From DASRSS01 sp963799045 (GTDB lineage: Bacteria; Actinomycetota; Actinomycetes; Mycobacteriales; Jatrophihabitantaceae): a DNA stretch of 64,000 nucleotides. The translations under genes and the position numbers were made by a program. Below the pieces are notes generated by a model that was given only the letters and a program-made list of their open reading frames with translations, was not told the origin of the DNA and did no database searches. The stretch is taken from positions 779,594-843,593 of the forward strand of contig CAWCVN010000007.1 of NCBI GenBank assembly GCA_963799045.1, in the 5' to 3' direction. Below, piece by piece: positions 25,761-39,613 of this stretch (position 1 is the stretch's first letter; each line of letters starts with the position of its first letter).

Positions 25761-26844
25761 CCCGCGCGCCGCTGCCCGACCTGCCCGGCATCATCACCGC
25801 CGGGCAGGTGTACGAGACCGCCTGCCACATCGCCGCCAACCAGCGTCCGGACGGGCTCATCCCGTGGTGCACCGGCCTGCACGCCGACCCGTGGGACCAC
25901 GTCGAGGCGGCGATGGCGCTGTCCGTCGAGCGGCCTGCGCGACGAGGCGCGGCGCGCGTACGAGTGGAGCGCGAACGCTCAAGCGCCGGACGGCACCTGG
26001 CCGATGGAGATCGTCGCCGACGGCGTGCGCGACGCCAGCGTCGACAGCAACCAGTGCGGTTACCTCGCCGTCGGCATCTGGCACGAGTGGCTGCTGACCG
26101 GCGACCGTCGCTTCGTCGAGACGATGTGGCCTACCGTCCGTTCGGCGATCGAGTTCGTCCTCGACCTCCAGCAGCCGGGCGGTGCGATGTCGTGGTCGCG
26201 CAACCCGTACGGCGTCGTCGATCCGAGACGCGCTGCTCACCGGCAGCGCCTGCCTGGTGCTGTCCCTGGGCTGCGCGCTCGCCCTCGCCGACCTGCTCGA
26301 TGACCCGCAGCCGGACTGGGAGCTGTCCGCCGCACGGCTGGCACACGCCGTGGCGGTGCACCCGGGCACCTTCGAGGACAAGAGCCGCTACTCGATGGAC
26401 TGGTACTACCCGGTCCTCGGCGGCGCGGTGCGCGGGCAGGCGGCCCGCGGCCTGCTCGACAGCCGCTGGGCCGAGTTCGTGGTGCCGGGACGCGGCGTCC
26501 GCTGCGTCTCCGACCGGCCGTGGGTGACCACGGCCGAGACGTGCGAGCTGGTGCTCGTCACTGGACGCGGTCGGCGACGACGTGCGGGCTCGCCAGCTGC
26601 TGCGCGACGTGCAGTTCCTGCGCGCCGACGGCGGCGGGTACTGGACCGGCTGGGTGTGGCCCGAGGACGTCAACTGGCCGGAGGAGCAGACCACCTGGAC
26701 CGACGCGGCCGTCATCCTGGCCGCGGACGCCCTGGCGGGCACGTCTCCCGCACACGCGATGTTCCGAGACGCGGGCCTGCGTGACGGCCTGGAGTGGCCG
26801 GCTGCGACCGGCCGTGCGGCGCGCTTACCGGCGGCCAGCCGTGA
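25757..26844 (+). CDS. Alpha/alpha-toroid (prenyltransferase/squalene-cyclase-repeat-like) protein, frameshifted
   Basis: GTG 25,757 overlaps the preceding stop. Segments in successive frames form one protein: YETACHIAANQRPDGLIPWC, then DGTWPMEIVADGVRDASVDS, GIWHEWLLTGDRRFVETMWP, RYSMDWYYPVLGGAVRGQAA and a final WTGWVWPEDVNWPEEQTTWT. The repeated helical units with D/N-Q-x-DG-x-W/I-P motifs resemble prenyltransferase-like toroids rather than true cyclases. At least three indels. It ends at TGA 26,842-26,844, overlapping the next start. Function unknown; possibly a glycan- or lipid-processing fold within this block. Confidence 0.65.
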
Positions 26845-27479
26845 GCGGCCCGCTCGCCGTGGCCGACCGGGCCAAGGGCTTCCTGCCCGCCGACGAGGCG
26901 ACCGCGCTGCGGGCGGCCGCGGCCACGGCCGGTCCGGGGCTCTGGCTGGAGATCGGCACTTACTGCGGGAAGTCGACCGTGCACCTGGCTACGGCCGCCA
27001 GAGCCTGCGGCGCGCAGCTGGTAACCGTCGACCACCACCGCGGCTCCGAGGAGAACCAGCCCGGCTGGGAGTGGCACGACGCCTCGCTCGTCGACCCGCA
27101 CACCGGGCGCCTGGACACCCTGCCTCACCTGCGGCGCACGCTGCACGACGCCGGTGTCGAGGACGTCGTCAACGTGCTGGTCGCGACCACGCAGCAGGTC
27201 GCCGGGTGGTGGACCACCCCGATCACGTTGCTGTTCCTGGACGGCAACCACACCGAGGACGTCGCGCAGCACGACTACGCCGCCTTCGCCCGCCACCTCG
27301 TCCCGGGCGGGCTGCTGGCCGTGCACGACGTGTTCCCCGACCCGCGAGACGGCGGGCAGGCCCCCTGGCACGTGATCGAGCGGGCGGCGGGCAGCGGCGC
27401 CTTCGCCGCGGAGTCCGAGCACGGTTCGCTGCGGGTGCTGCGCCGGACCGCGGCGCCGTTCGAGCCGGGCCGGCCCTAG
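26841..27479 (+). CDS. Class I SAM methyltransferase (macrocin-O-methyltransferase-like fold)
   Basis: A 212-residue protein from GTG 26,841. It has WLEIGTYCGKSTVHLATAA (SAM motif I), LVTVDHHRGSEENQPGWEWH, ITLLFLDGNHTEDVAQHDY and LVPGGLLAVHDVFPDP, the pattern of sugar O-methyltransferases with a metal-binding DGNHT/HD pair. The acceptor is unknown. Last gene of the GT4-MT-toroid-MT block. Its TAG stop shares the CTAG tetranucleotide (27,476-27,479) with the stop of the convergent folP2. Confidence 0.78.
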   Translation: MSGPLAVADRAKGFLPADEATALRAAAATAGPGLWLEIGTYCGKSTVHLATAARACGAQLVTVDHHRGSEENQPGWEWHDASLVDPHTGRLDTLPHLRRTLHDAGVEDVVNVLVATTQQVAGWWTTPITLLFLDGNHTEDVAQHDYAAFARHLVPGGLLAVHDVFPDPRDGGQAPWHVIERAAGSGAFAAESEHGSLRVLRRTAAPFEPGRP

Positions 27480-28336
27480 ACGAGGCCGCGGACGGTGCGG
27501 GCGGGCGGGCGGATGCCGCGGATGCTCGCCACCATGTCCAGCGTCTGCCGGGTCTCGGCGATGTTGTGCGCGCGGAACACCCGGGCACCGAGCCAGGCGC
27601 ACACCGACGTGGCCGCCAGCGTGCCGATCACCCGTTCGCCGACCGGCCGGCCCAGCGACTCCCCGACGAAGTCCTTGTTGGACAGCGACACCAGCACCGG
27701 CCAACCGGTGCCGACCAGCTCGCCGAGCCGGCGGGTGAGCTCGAGCGAGTGGCGCGTGTTCTTGCCGAAGTCGTGGCCGGGGTCGATCAGCACGCTGCTG
27801 CGGTCCACGCCCAGCCCGACGGCCCGCTCGGCCTCGCCGACGGTCCGGCGCAGCACGTCCTCGACGACGTCGGCGTAACCGAGGCGGTGCGGCCGGGTAC
27901 GCGGCTCGACGCCGCCGGCGTGGGTGCACACGAGGGCCGCGTCGTAGCGGGCGGCGACCGCCGCGAGTTCCGGGTCCCACCCGCCCCACGCGTCGTTGAG
28001 CAGGTCCGCGCCGGCCTCGCACGCCGCGGCCCCGACCTCGTGGCGCCAGGTGTCGACGCTGATCACGAGGTCCGGGTATTCGGCGCGCACCGCGGCGACG
28101 AACGGGATCGTGCGGTCGATCTCCTCCTCGACCGTCACCACCTGGCCGGGCGCGGCCTTCACGCCGCCGATGTCGACGATCTCCGCTCCGTCGGCCACGA
28201 CGGAGCGCACCCGCTCCAGCGCCGCGTCGAAGGCGAAGGTCGCACCCTTGTCGTAGAAGGAGTCCGGCGTGCGGTTGACGATCGCCATGATCAGCAGTTC
28301 GTCGTCGGCGAACACCCGGTGGCCGAGCTTGAGCAT
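27476..28336 (-). CDS. folP2: Dihydropteroate synthase-like protein FolP2
   Basis: A 286-residue TIM-barrel DHPS-family protein: MAIVNRTPDSFYDKGATF, ADGAEIVDIGGVKAAPG, ISVDTWRHEV, LLNDAWGGWDPEL, VLIDPGHDFGKNTRHSLEL and VLVSLSNKDFVGE. The pairing with gpgS is as in M. tuberculosis Rv1207-Rv1208, where the FolP2-type paralogue is thought not to act as a true DHPS. Note GGVK and CTHAGG in place of the usual GGESTRPG and MHxRGxP loops. So an alternative role, perhaps tied to glucosylglycerate, is possible. ATG 28,336 overlaps the gpgS stop (TGATG). Confidence 0.85.
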   Translation of the reverse strand: MLKLGHRVFADDELLIMAIVNRTPDSFYDKGATFAFDAALERVRSVVADGAEIVDIGGVKAAPGQVVTVEEEIDRTIPFVAAVRAEYPDLVISVDTWRHEVGAAACEAGADLLNDAWGGWDPELAAVAARYDAALVCTHAGGVEPRTRPHRLGYADVVEDVLRRTVGEAERAVGLGVDRSSVLIDPGHDFGKNTRHSLELTRRLGELVGTGWPVLVSLSNKDFVGESLGRPVGERVIGTLAATSVCAWLGARVFRAHNIAETRQTLDMVASIRGIRPPARTVRGLV

Positions 28337-29292
28337 CACGCGTCCGCAACCGATGTGACGGGCGGGCGCTCGACCATCGGCACCTCGCGCGGGCGCCAGG
28401 GCGGGTCGAGCGCGCGGTCGAACTGCCACAGCTGCCCCGCCGCGGGTGCCTCCACGCCCATCCGCCGCTCGGCGACGGCGATGATCTCGGCCGCCATCAC
28501 GCCGAGGTCGTGCACCGACTGGTGCACGTGGGCGCGGGCGCCGAGGTCGACCTGCGCGATCGCATCCAGGCCATCGCGCCGGTACACGTCGAGCAGGGCG
28601 GCGATCTCCACGCCGTAGCCCGTCGGCACCGACAGCTCCGCGAACGTGCTGCGCCGGATGGCCCACTCCCCGGCCAGCGGCTGCACCACCAGGGCGAGCT
28701 GCGGCCAGCGGAGGTTCAGCAGCGGGCGCGCGACGAGTTCGGTCACGCGCCCGCCCTGGGGAGCGTGCCGGCCGCTGCCGTCGTCGAGCACGCGATCGTA
28801 GAAGCCCTTCACCAGGTTGACGCCCGGCCAGGTCAGCAGCGGCCCGAGCAGGCCGACGACAAAGTGCGGGCCCCACTCGGTGAGGTCGGCGTCGACGAAG
28901 GCGAGCAGGTCGCCGCTGGTGACGAACTGCGACTTCCACAGCGCCTCGCCCTTGCCGGGCCGCCAGCCGAGGTCGGGGCGGATGTCCCGCGCGCGGTGCA
29001 CCAGCGCGCCGCTGGCGGCGGCGATGGCGCCGGTGCCGTCGGTCGAGTCCGAGTCGATGACGACCAACTCGTCGACGAGGCCGCAGCCGGCCATCAGCTC
29101 GCTGCGGATTCCCGCGACGATCGCGCCGATGGTCGCGGCCTCGTCGCGGGCCGGAATGACGACGCTGACGCGCGCGCCCCGCTTGGCGCCGGCGAGTTGC
29201 GGAGCGCTCCACCGGGCGCCGTCGGCCGTCGCGGCCGGAAACCACCGCTGCGCCGCACCGGCGGCGCCGTCGCCGGACGCGTGGGCACTCAC
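28336..29292 (-). CDS. gpgS: Glucosyl-3-phosphoglycerate synthase
   Basis: A 318-residue GT81 enzyme: VSVVIPARDEAATIGAIV, ELVVIDSDSTDGTG, GWRPGKGEALWKS, LLAFVDADLTEWGPHFV with the metal-binding DAD-like motif, LVKGFYDRVL, and the acceptor loop RVTELVARPLLN, all matching GpgS. It transfers glucose from UDP-glucose to 3-phosphoglycerate, the first step to glucosylglycerate and to methylglucose lipopolysaccharides in mycobacteria. GTG 29,292 is the start. Operon with folP2. The nearby GT4 and methyltransferases could act on related products, but that is inference. Confidence 0.92.
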   Translation of the reverse strand: MSAHASGDGAAGAAQRWFPAATADGARWSAPQLAGAKRGARVSVVIPARDEAATIGAIVAGIRSELMAGCGLVDELVVIDSDSTDGTGAIAAASGALVHRARDIRPDLGWRPGKGEALWKSQFVTSGDLLAFVDADLTEWGPHFVVGLLGPLLTWPGVNLVKGFYDRVLDDGSGRHAPQGGRVTELVARPLLNLRWPQLALVVQPLAGEWAIRRSTFAELSVPTGYGVEIAALLDVYRRDGLDAIAQVDLGARAHVHQSVHDLGVMAAEIIAVAERRMGVEAPAAGQLWQFDRALDPPWRPREVPMVERPPVTSVADA

Positions 29293-29359
29293 CCGGACAC
29301 GGTAACCGGTGCGCGGGCCGGTACCGGGCGCGCCGGACCGGGCGGTGCGGGGCGGGGCG

Positions 29360-29833
29360 TCAGCCGGGGCCGCCGGCCCGGTCCGGCGGACGGACGAGCA
29401 CGACCGGGCACGGGGCGTGCGCGGCACAGTGCTGGCTGACCGATCCGACCGCCATCGCGCCGAGCAGGTGGTGCCGGCGCACACCGAGGACGAGCAGTTC
29501 CGCGCCGGCGGCGGCCTGCACCAGCCCGCTGCCGGGATGCCCCTCGACCGTCCGGCAGCCGAGCGGGGGCGTGGCGGCCGGGGCGAACGCCTCGCGCAGG
29601 CCCTCGGCGACGTCGGCGGGCAGGGCGTCCGGAGCCGGTGGCCGGGGATCCTCCGGAAAGGCCAGGCCCGGGTACTGCCACGCGTAGACCACCTCGACCC
29701 GGGCCGAGCGGAGCGCGGCCTCCGCCACCGCCCAGTGCAGCGCCGCGACCGCTCCGGGCGAGGCGTCGAACCCGACGACTATGCGCGCCACGGCCGGCTG
29801 CGCGTCTTCGCGGGCAGGGTGCTCGGTGGTCAT
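29360..29833 (-). CDS. Universal stress protein (UspA family)
   Basis: A 157-residue single Usp domain: RIVVGFDASPGAVAALHWAV at the start, then AELLVLGVRRHHLLGAMAVG and SVSQHCAAHAPCPVVLVRP, giving the G-x2-…-G-S ATP-loop region typical of ATP-binding members. ATG 29,833 follows AAGGGAG with good spacing. It is divergent from pta; Usp proteins often accompany acetate-overflow and hypoxia genes in actinobacteria. A cytosolic nucleotide-binding regulator; partner unknown. Confidence 0.88.
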   Translation of the reverse strand: MTTEHPAREDAQPAVARIVVGFDASPGAVAALHWAVAEAALRSARVEVVYAWQYPGLAFPEDPRPPAPDALPADVAEGLREAFAPAATPPLGCRTVEGHPGSGLVQAAAGAELLVLGVRRHHLLGAMAVGSVSQHCAAHAPCPVVLVRPPDRAGGPG

Positions 29834-30106
29834 CGACGATCTCCCTTCGCGCCTTGTCACAGCTAACCAGCCCGGCCGTCGCCGGCCGCCGGCCGACCCC
29901 GTGCGGGGCGCCGCACCGAAGGCACGGCGCGGGCATAGGGTCTGATCGATAGCCGGGCCACACCAATGGCGGCGCGGGTCGAGAGGGAACGGGATGCGCG
30001 CGAGCGCCACGGCTGCCGGCCGTGGCCCGGGCTGCGGACCGCCACCGGCACGGGCGGGACGGCGCCGCCTATCGCGGGAACCACGCTGCACCCAGGGAGA
30101 ACCTCA

Positions 30107-32176
30107 GTGTCCGACCGGCTCTACATCACCTCGAACGAATCCCGCGCCGGCAAGGCCCCGGTCGCCCTCGGGGTCCTGGAACTGCTGACCCGCACGACCG
30201 CCCGGATCGCGGTGTTCCGGCCGATCATCGCCGACACACCCGCCCCGGACGCGCTGATCGAACTGCTGCACGACCATTACGGGCTCGACCAGCCCTACCA
30301 GGACAGCTGGGCGTGCACCTACCAGCAGGCGTCCGAACTCACCGAACGGGCCGGACCGAGCGGGCTGGTCGCCCACGTCCTCGACCGGTTCGCCGCCCTC
30401 GAGTCCCGCTACGACTTCGTGCTGTGCATCGGCAGCGACTTCACCGGCCCGGCCAGCGCCGTCGAGCTCGCGCTGAACGCGACCCTCGCCGCGAACCTCG
30501 CCGCCCCCGTCCTGCCTGTCGTGTCCGCGTACGGCAAGCGCACCACCGCCGTGGCCGAGGCCGTCGCCGCCACGCACACCGAACTCGCCGAGCACGGCTG
30601 CACGGTGGCGGCCACCATCGTCAACCGGGCCGACCCGTCCGACGTCGACGCGCTGCGCAGCAAGCTCGCCGCGCAGTCCGCCACCCCGTGCTACGTCCTG
30701 CCGGAGAACCCGACCTTGTCCGCGCTGACGATCGGCGAGGTCGTGGCGGCCCTCGGCGGGACGCTGCTCGCCGGCGCCGCCGGGTCGGCGCGCGAGATCG
30801 ACAGCTACGTCGTCGGCTCCGGCTACCTGCCCACCGTCCTGGACCGGCTGACCGACGGCACGCTGCTCGTCGCCGCGGGCGATCGCGCGGACCTGGCGCT
30901 CGGTGCCGCCGCGGCGGCCACGAGCCCCCAGCTGCCCACCCCGGCCGGTGTCGTGCTGACCTGCGGACGCGACCCGGGCGCGAACATCGCCGCGGTGCTG
31001 GCCTCCTCCGCGCTGCCGGTCATCGCCGTCGAGGAGGACACCTACGCCGCCGTCCACACCCTCGAGGGCACCCGCGGCGAGATCCGCCCCAGCAGCACCC
31101 GCAAGATCGCCGCCGCGCTCGGAGCGTTCGCCGCCCACGTGGACACCGCCGCCCTCGCCGACCGGATCCAACTGTCGGCCACCGACGTGGTAACCCCGCT
31201 GATGTTCTCCGCGCGGCTGCTGGAGCGGGCCCGTGCCGCCGCCGCGCACATCGTGCTGCCCGAGTCCGACGACGAGCGGGTGCTGCGCGCGGCGGAGGAG
31301 CTGTCCCACCGCGGTGTCGCGCGGCTGACCCTGCTCGGCGACCCGGCGCAGGTCACCGAGCGCGCCGGCACCCTCGGCCTGGACCTCGACCAGGTCGAGG
31401 TCATCGACCCGCTCACCTCGCCACTGCGGGAGCGGCTCACCGCCGTCTACCAGCAACTGCGGGCGCACAAGGGCGTCACGATGGACGCGGCCCACGACAT
31501 CGTGACCGACCCGGCCTACTTCGGCACGCTGATGGTGCACGCCGGTCTCGCCGACGGGATGGTGTCCGGCGCCGCGCACACCACCGCGGCCACCATCCGC
31601 CCGGCGCTGGAGATGCTGCGCGGGGAGGGCATCGTGTCCTCCGCATTTTTCATGTGCCTGCCCGACCGGGTGCGGGTCTTCGCCGACTGTGCGGTGAACC
31701 CGGACCCGACCGCGGAGCAGCTGGCCGACATCGCGTGCCGCACCGCGGACACCGCCGCCGCGTTCGGCGTCGAGCCGCGGCTGGCGCTGGTGTCCTATGC
31801 GACCGGCGCGTCCGCGGACGGTGCCGGGGTCGCGAAGGTCCGCGCGGCCGCGGACCTGGTCGCCAAGCGGCGGCCCGACCTGCCGCTGGCCGGACCGATC
31901 CAGTACGACGCCGCGATCGACCCGGTCGTGTCGGCCGCGAAGCTGCCCGGCAACCCGGCCGGTGGCCGGGCGACGGTGCTCATCTTCCCCGACCTGAATA
32001 CGGGCAACACGACGTACAAGGCGGTGCAGCGGGCGGCGGACGCGATCGCGATCGGACCGGTGCTGCAAGGGCTGCGCCGGCCGGTGAACGACCTGTCCCG
32101 CGGCTGCACCGTCGCCGACATCGTCAACACGGTGGCGATCACCGCGGTTCAGTCCCGGCAGGGTGAGGCCCGGTGA
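30107..32176 (+). CDS. pta: Phosphate acetyltransferase (long form)
   Basis: A 689-residue Pta: N-terminal dethiobiotin-synthetase-like P-loop domain (LYITSNESRAGKAPVALGVL), a DRTGG middle domain (about 225-330) and a C-terminal PTA_PTB domain with ARAAAAHIVLPESDDERVL, DGMVSGAAHTTAATIRPAL and TVLIFPDLNTGNTTYKAVQR. It converts acetyl-CoA and phosphate to acetyl phosphate. GTG 30,107 is chosen because CAGGGAGAA (30,092-30,100) is an ideal ribosome site; upstream in-frame starts lie in non-family sequence. Note the P-loop reads SNESRAGK rather than the usual GxGKS/T form. Stop overlaps ackA. Confidence 0.95.
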   Translation: MSDRLYITSNESRAGKAPVALGVLELLTRTTARIAVFRPIIADTPAPDALIELLHDHYGLDQPYQDSWACTYQQASELTERAGPSGLVAHVLDRFAALESRYDFVLCIGSDFTGPASAVELALNATLAANLAAPVLPVVSAYGKRTTAVAEAVAATHTELAEHGCTVAATIVNRADPSDVDALRSKLAAQSATPCYVLPENPTLSALTIGEVVAALGGTLLAGAAGSAREIDSYVVGSGYLPTVLDRLTDGTLLVAAGDRADLALGAAAAATSPQLPTPAGVVLTCGRDPGANIAAVLASSALPVIAVEEDTYAAVHTLEGTRGEIRPSSTRKIAAALGAFAAHVDTAALADRIQLSATDVVTPLMFSARLLERARAAAAHIVLPESDDERVLRAAEELSHRGVARLTLLGDPAQVTERAGTLGLDLDQVEVIDPLTSPLRERLTAVYQQLRAHKGVTMDAAHDIVTDPAYFGTLMVHAGLADGMVSGAAHTTAATIRPALEMLRGEGIVSSAFFMCLPDRVRVFADCAVNPDPTAEQLADIACRTADTAAAFGVEPRLALVSYATGASADGAGVAKVRAAADLVAKRRPDLPLAGPIQYDAAIDPVVSAAKLPGNPAGGRATVLIFPDLNTGNTTYKAVQRAADAIAIGPVLQGLRRPVNDLSRGCTVADIVNTVAITAVQSRQGEAR

Positions 32177-33375
32177 GCACGGTCCTGGTCGTCAACAGCG
32201 GCTCGTCAACCCTGAAGTACCAGCTGCTCGACCCGGACGGCGGTGCCCGCTACGCCACCGGGCACGTCGACCGCATCGGGCTCGACGGCGCGTCGCTGCG
32301 GCACACCGTCTCCGGCCAGGACCCGCTCACGCGCAGCGAAGGCCTGCGCCACCACGCCGACGCCGTGCAGGCCATGCTGGCCGCGTTCACCAGCCACGGA
32401 CCCGGCCTCGACGGGTTGTCCGCGGTGGGGCACCGCGTGGTGCACGGCGGCGCCGCGTTCACCGCCCCGACGCTGGTCGATGACGCCGTGCGGGATCAGA
32501 TCGCCGCCCTCGCGCCGTTGGCGCCGCTGCACAACCCGGCGAACGTCGTCGGTCTGGACGCGCTGCGGGCGGTGCTGCCGGACGTGCCGCACGTCGCCGT
32601 GTTCGACACCGCCTTCCACGCCAGCATGCCGCCGGTCGCGGTCACCTACGCGTTGCCCGCCGAGCTCACCGCGCGGCACGGCATCCGCCGCTACGGCTTC
32701 CACGGCTCGAGCCACGCGTACGTGACCCGTCGGGCCGCCGCGGTGCTGAACCTCGCAGCGGACGCGGTGAACCTGATCGTGTGCCACATCGGATCGGGGG
32801 CGTCGGTCACGGCGGTTGCCGGCGGTCGCAGCGTGGACACCTCGATGGGGCTGACCCCGCTGGAAGGGCTGGTGATGGGCACCCGCGGCGGTGACGTCGA
32901 CCCGGGCGCGCTGCTGCACCTGGCCCGCGCCGAGGGCTGGACCTTCGACGAGCTCGACACGATGCTCAACCGGAACAGCGGGCTGCGCGGCCTCACCGGC
33001 GAGTCCGACAGCCGCGCCGTGCACGCCCTTGCCGACGCCGGCGACCCGGCCGCCCGGCTGGCCTTGGACGTGCAGGCGTACCGGCTGCGGAAGTACATCG
33101 GCGCGTACCTGGCGGTCGTGCCGGGCGTCCACGCGATCGTGTTCACCGCCGGCGTCGGGGAGAACGACGATCAGCTGCGCGCCTCGGTCTGCGCTCCGCT
33201 ACAGCACCTGGGCATCCGCCTCGACCCCGCCCGCAACGCGGTCCGGTCGACACGCGAGCGGGCCATCGACGACGGCACCGGCAGCGTCCGGGTCCTGGTC
33301 GTCCCGACCGACGAGGAGGCCGAGATCGCCGCCCAGGCCGCCACCGTCGCCACCTCCCGGCCGCCGACCGACTGA
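32173..33375 (+). CDS. ackA: Acetate kinase
   Basis: A 400-residue ASKHA kinase: VLVVNSGSSTLKYQLLD, VGHRVVHGG, FDTAFHASMPPVA, RRYGFHGSSHAYV, CHIGSGASVTAVAGGRSVDT, SMGLTPLEGLVMGTRGGDVD and IVFTAGVGENDD. It converts acetyl phosphate and ADP to acetate and ATP (or the reverse for acetate use). GTG 32,173 overlaps the pta stop by 4 bases, so pta-ackA is a coupled operon. All substrate and catalytic motifs are intact. Confidence 0.96.
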   Translation: MSTVLVVNSGSSTLKYQLLDPDGGARYATGHVDRIGLDGASLRHTVSGQDPLTRSEGLRHHADAVQAMLAAFTSHGPGLDGLSAVGHRVVHGGAAFTAPTLVDDAVRDQIAALAPLAPLHNPANVVGLDALRAVLPDVPHVAVFDTAFHASMPPVAVTYALPAELTARHGIRRYGFHGSSHAYVTRRAAAVLNLAADAVNLIVCHIGSGASVTAVAGGRSVDTSMGLTPLEGLVMGTRGGDVDPGALLHLARAEGWTFDELDTMLNRNSGLRGLTGESDSRAVHALADAGDPAARLALDVQAYRLRKYIGAYLAVVPGVHAIVFTAGVGENDDQLRASVCAPLQHLGIRLDPARNAVRSTRERAIDDGTGSVRVLVVPTDEEAEIAAQAATVATSRPPTD

Positions 33376-33393
33376 TCCGGCCGGGCCACCGGC

Positions 33394-34837
33394 TCAGCGC
33401 AGCGCGGCAGTCGTCGGCCGAATCGGTGCCGGCAACGCCGTCTCGCCCTGCAAGAACACGTCGACACCGGCCGCCGCGGCCCGGCCTTCGGCGATCGCCC
33501 ACACGATCAGCGACTGCCCGCGGCCCATGTCCCCGGCGACGAACACACCCGGCACCGAGGTCTCGAAGTTCGCGGCGCGCGCCACGTTTCCGCGCGCGTC
33601 CAGCTCGACGCCCAGATCGGTGAGCAGGCCCGGCTTCTCGGGTCCCACAAAGCCCATCGCGAGCAGGACGAGGTCCGCATCGAGCGAGAACTCGGTTCCG
33701 TCGACCTTCTCGAAGCGGCCGTCGCGCAGCTCGACCTCGTAGGCGTTCAGCGCGCTCACCCGGCCGTCGACACCGCTGAACGACGCGGTGTTCACGGAGA
33801 ACACCCGCTCGCCGCCCTCCTCGTGCGCCGACGAGGTGCGGAACATGAGCGGGTAGGTCGGCCACGGCGTCGAGGCGGCGCGCTCCTGCGGTGGGCGGGG
33901 CATGATCTCGAACTGGTGCACGATCTCGGCGCCCTGACGCAACGCGGTGCCGAGGCAGTCGGCGCCGGTGTCCCCGCCGCCGATGATCACGACCTTCTTG
34001 CCGGCGGCCGTGATCGGTGAGTCGGCCAGGTCCCCCTCCTGCACCCGGTTGGCCAGCGGCAGGTACTCCATCGCCTGATGGATGCCCTCCAGCTCGCGCC
34101 CGGGGATCGGCAGGTCGCGTGCGTCGGTCGCCCCGCCGGCCAGCAGCACAGCGTCGAACCGGGCCCGCAGCTCGTCGGCGGTGATGTCGACACCGACATT
34201 CACGCTCGCGCGGAACTCGGTGCCCTCTGCCTGCATCTGCGCGATACGTCGCTCGACGTGGCGCTTTTCCATCTTGAACTCGGGGATGCCGTAGCGCAGC
34301 AGGCCGCCGATGCGGTCGGCGCGTTCGAACACGGTCACGGAGTGACCGGCACGCGTCAACTGCTGCGCGGCGGCCAGGCCGGCGGGCCCGGAGCCGACGA
34401 CGGCCACGCTGCGGCCGGTCAGCGCGGCCGGCGGGATCGGCTGAACCCACCCCTGCGCGAACGCGTGGTCGATGATCTCGACCTCGACCTGCTTGATGGT
34501 CACGGCCGGCTGGCTGATGCCCAGCACGCAGGCGGCCTCGCACGGGGCCGGGCACAGCCGCCCGGTGAAGTCCGGGAAGTTGTTGGTCGCGTGCAGCCGA
34601 TCGGTCGCGTCGGCCCAGTGGTCGCTGTAGACCAGGTCGTTCCACTCGGGAATCAGGTTGCCCAGCGGGCAGCCGTGGTGGCAGAACGGGATGCCGCAGT
34701 TCATGCACCGGCTCGCCTGGGTCTGCAGCGTCTGCTTCGGGAACGGCTCGTAGACCTCCCGCCAGTCGGTCAGCCGGACCGGGACCGGCCGGCGCGCCGG
34801 CGTGACCCGTTCGGGGTGCTTGAGGAAGCCGGCCGGG

Positions 34838-34845
<8 letters not shown>
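33394..34845 (-). CDS. gltD: Glutamate synthase small subunit
   Basis: A 483-residue flavoprotein: Cys clusters CMNCGIPFCHHGCPLGN and RLCPAPCEAACV for the two [4Fe-4S] centres, FAD motif VAVVGSGPAGLAAAQQL and NAD(P)H motif VVIIGGGDTGADC, ending with AGDMGRGQSLIVWAIAEGR. It delivers electrons to GltB for glutamate synthesis from glutamine and 2-oxoglutarate. ATG 34,845 overlaps the gltB stop by 8 bases. GlnR, encoded at 7 kb, is the expected regulator in actinomycetes, but I see no clear GlnR box here. Confidence 0.95.
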
Positions 34846-39376
<4,531 letters not shown>

Positions 39377-39419
39377 CACGTCGCTTACTGTCGATCGTCG
39401 ACATCGATACTCCTGGTTC

Positions 39420-39453
39420 CCGCTCGCCGACGCGACGTTGAGTCGGCGAGCGG
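39420..39453 (-). promoter_or_regulatory. 12-bp perfect inverted repeat in gltB leader
   Basis: CCGCTCGCCGAC (39,420-39,431) and GTCGGCGAGCGG (39,442-39,453), loop of 10 bases, extendable by one more C-G pair. On the gltB transcript it would form a stable hairpin 44 bases before the ATG. It could be an attenuator/terminator or a repressor site. No T-run follows on either strand. The rest of 39,377-39,613 shows no gene. Confidence 0.5.
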
Positions 39454-39613
39454 GGCGGCCACGCACAGCGTGACGCACCGAACGGCAGGGTAAAGCACGC
39501 ACGGCGCAGCGCGAAACCGAGGCTCGTGAGCCCCCGGAAACCCTGGGGCGTGCGGGTTTGTGTCAAGTACTGCTGTCAGCGCCGGCGCCGGCGCCAGACC
39601 GGTTCTGAGCGGA

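Noticed and set aside
29966..30106. Upstream in-frame extension of pta
   Set aside because: The extra 47 codons are Arg-rich and not Pta-like, while a strong ribosome site precedes the GTG at 30,107.
39377..39613. GlnR box upstream of gltB
   Set aside because: GAAAC- and GTGAC-like fragments occur but with wrong spacing relative to the GTNAC-N6-GNAAC pattern.
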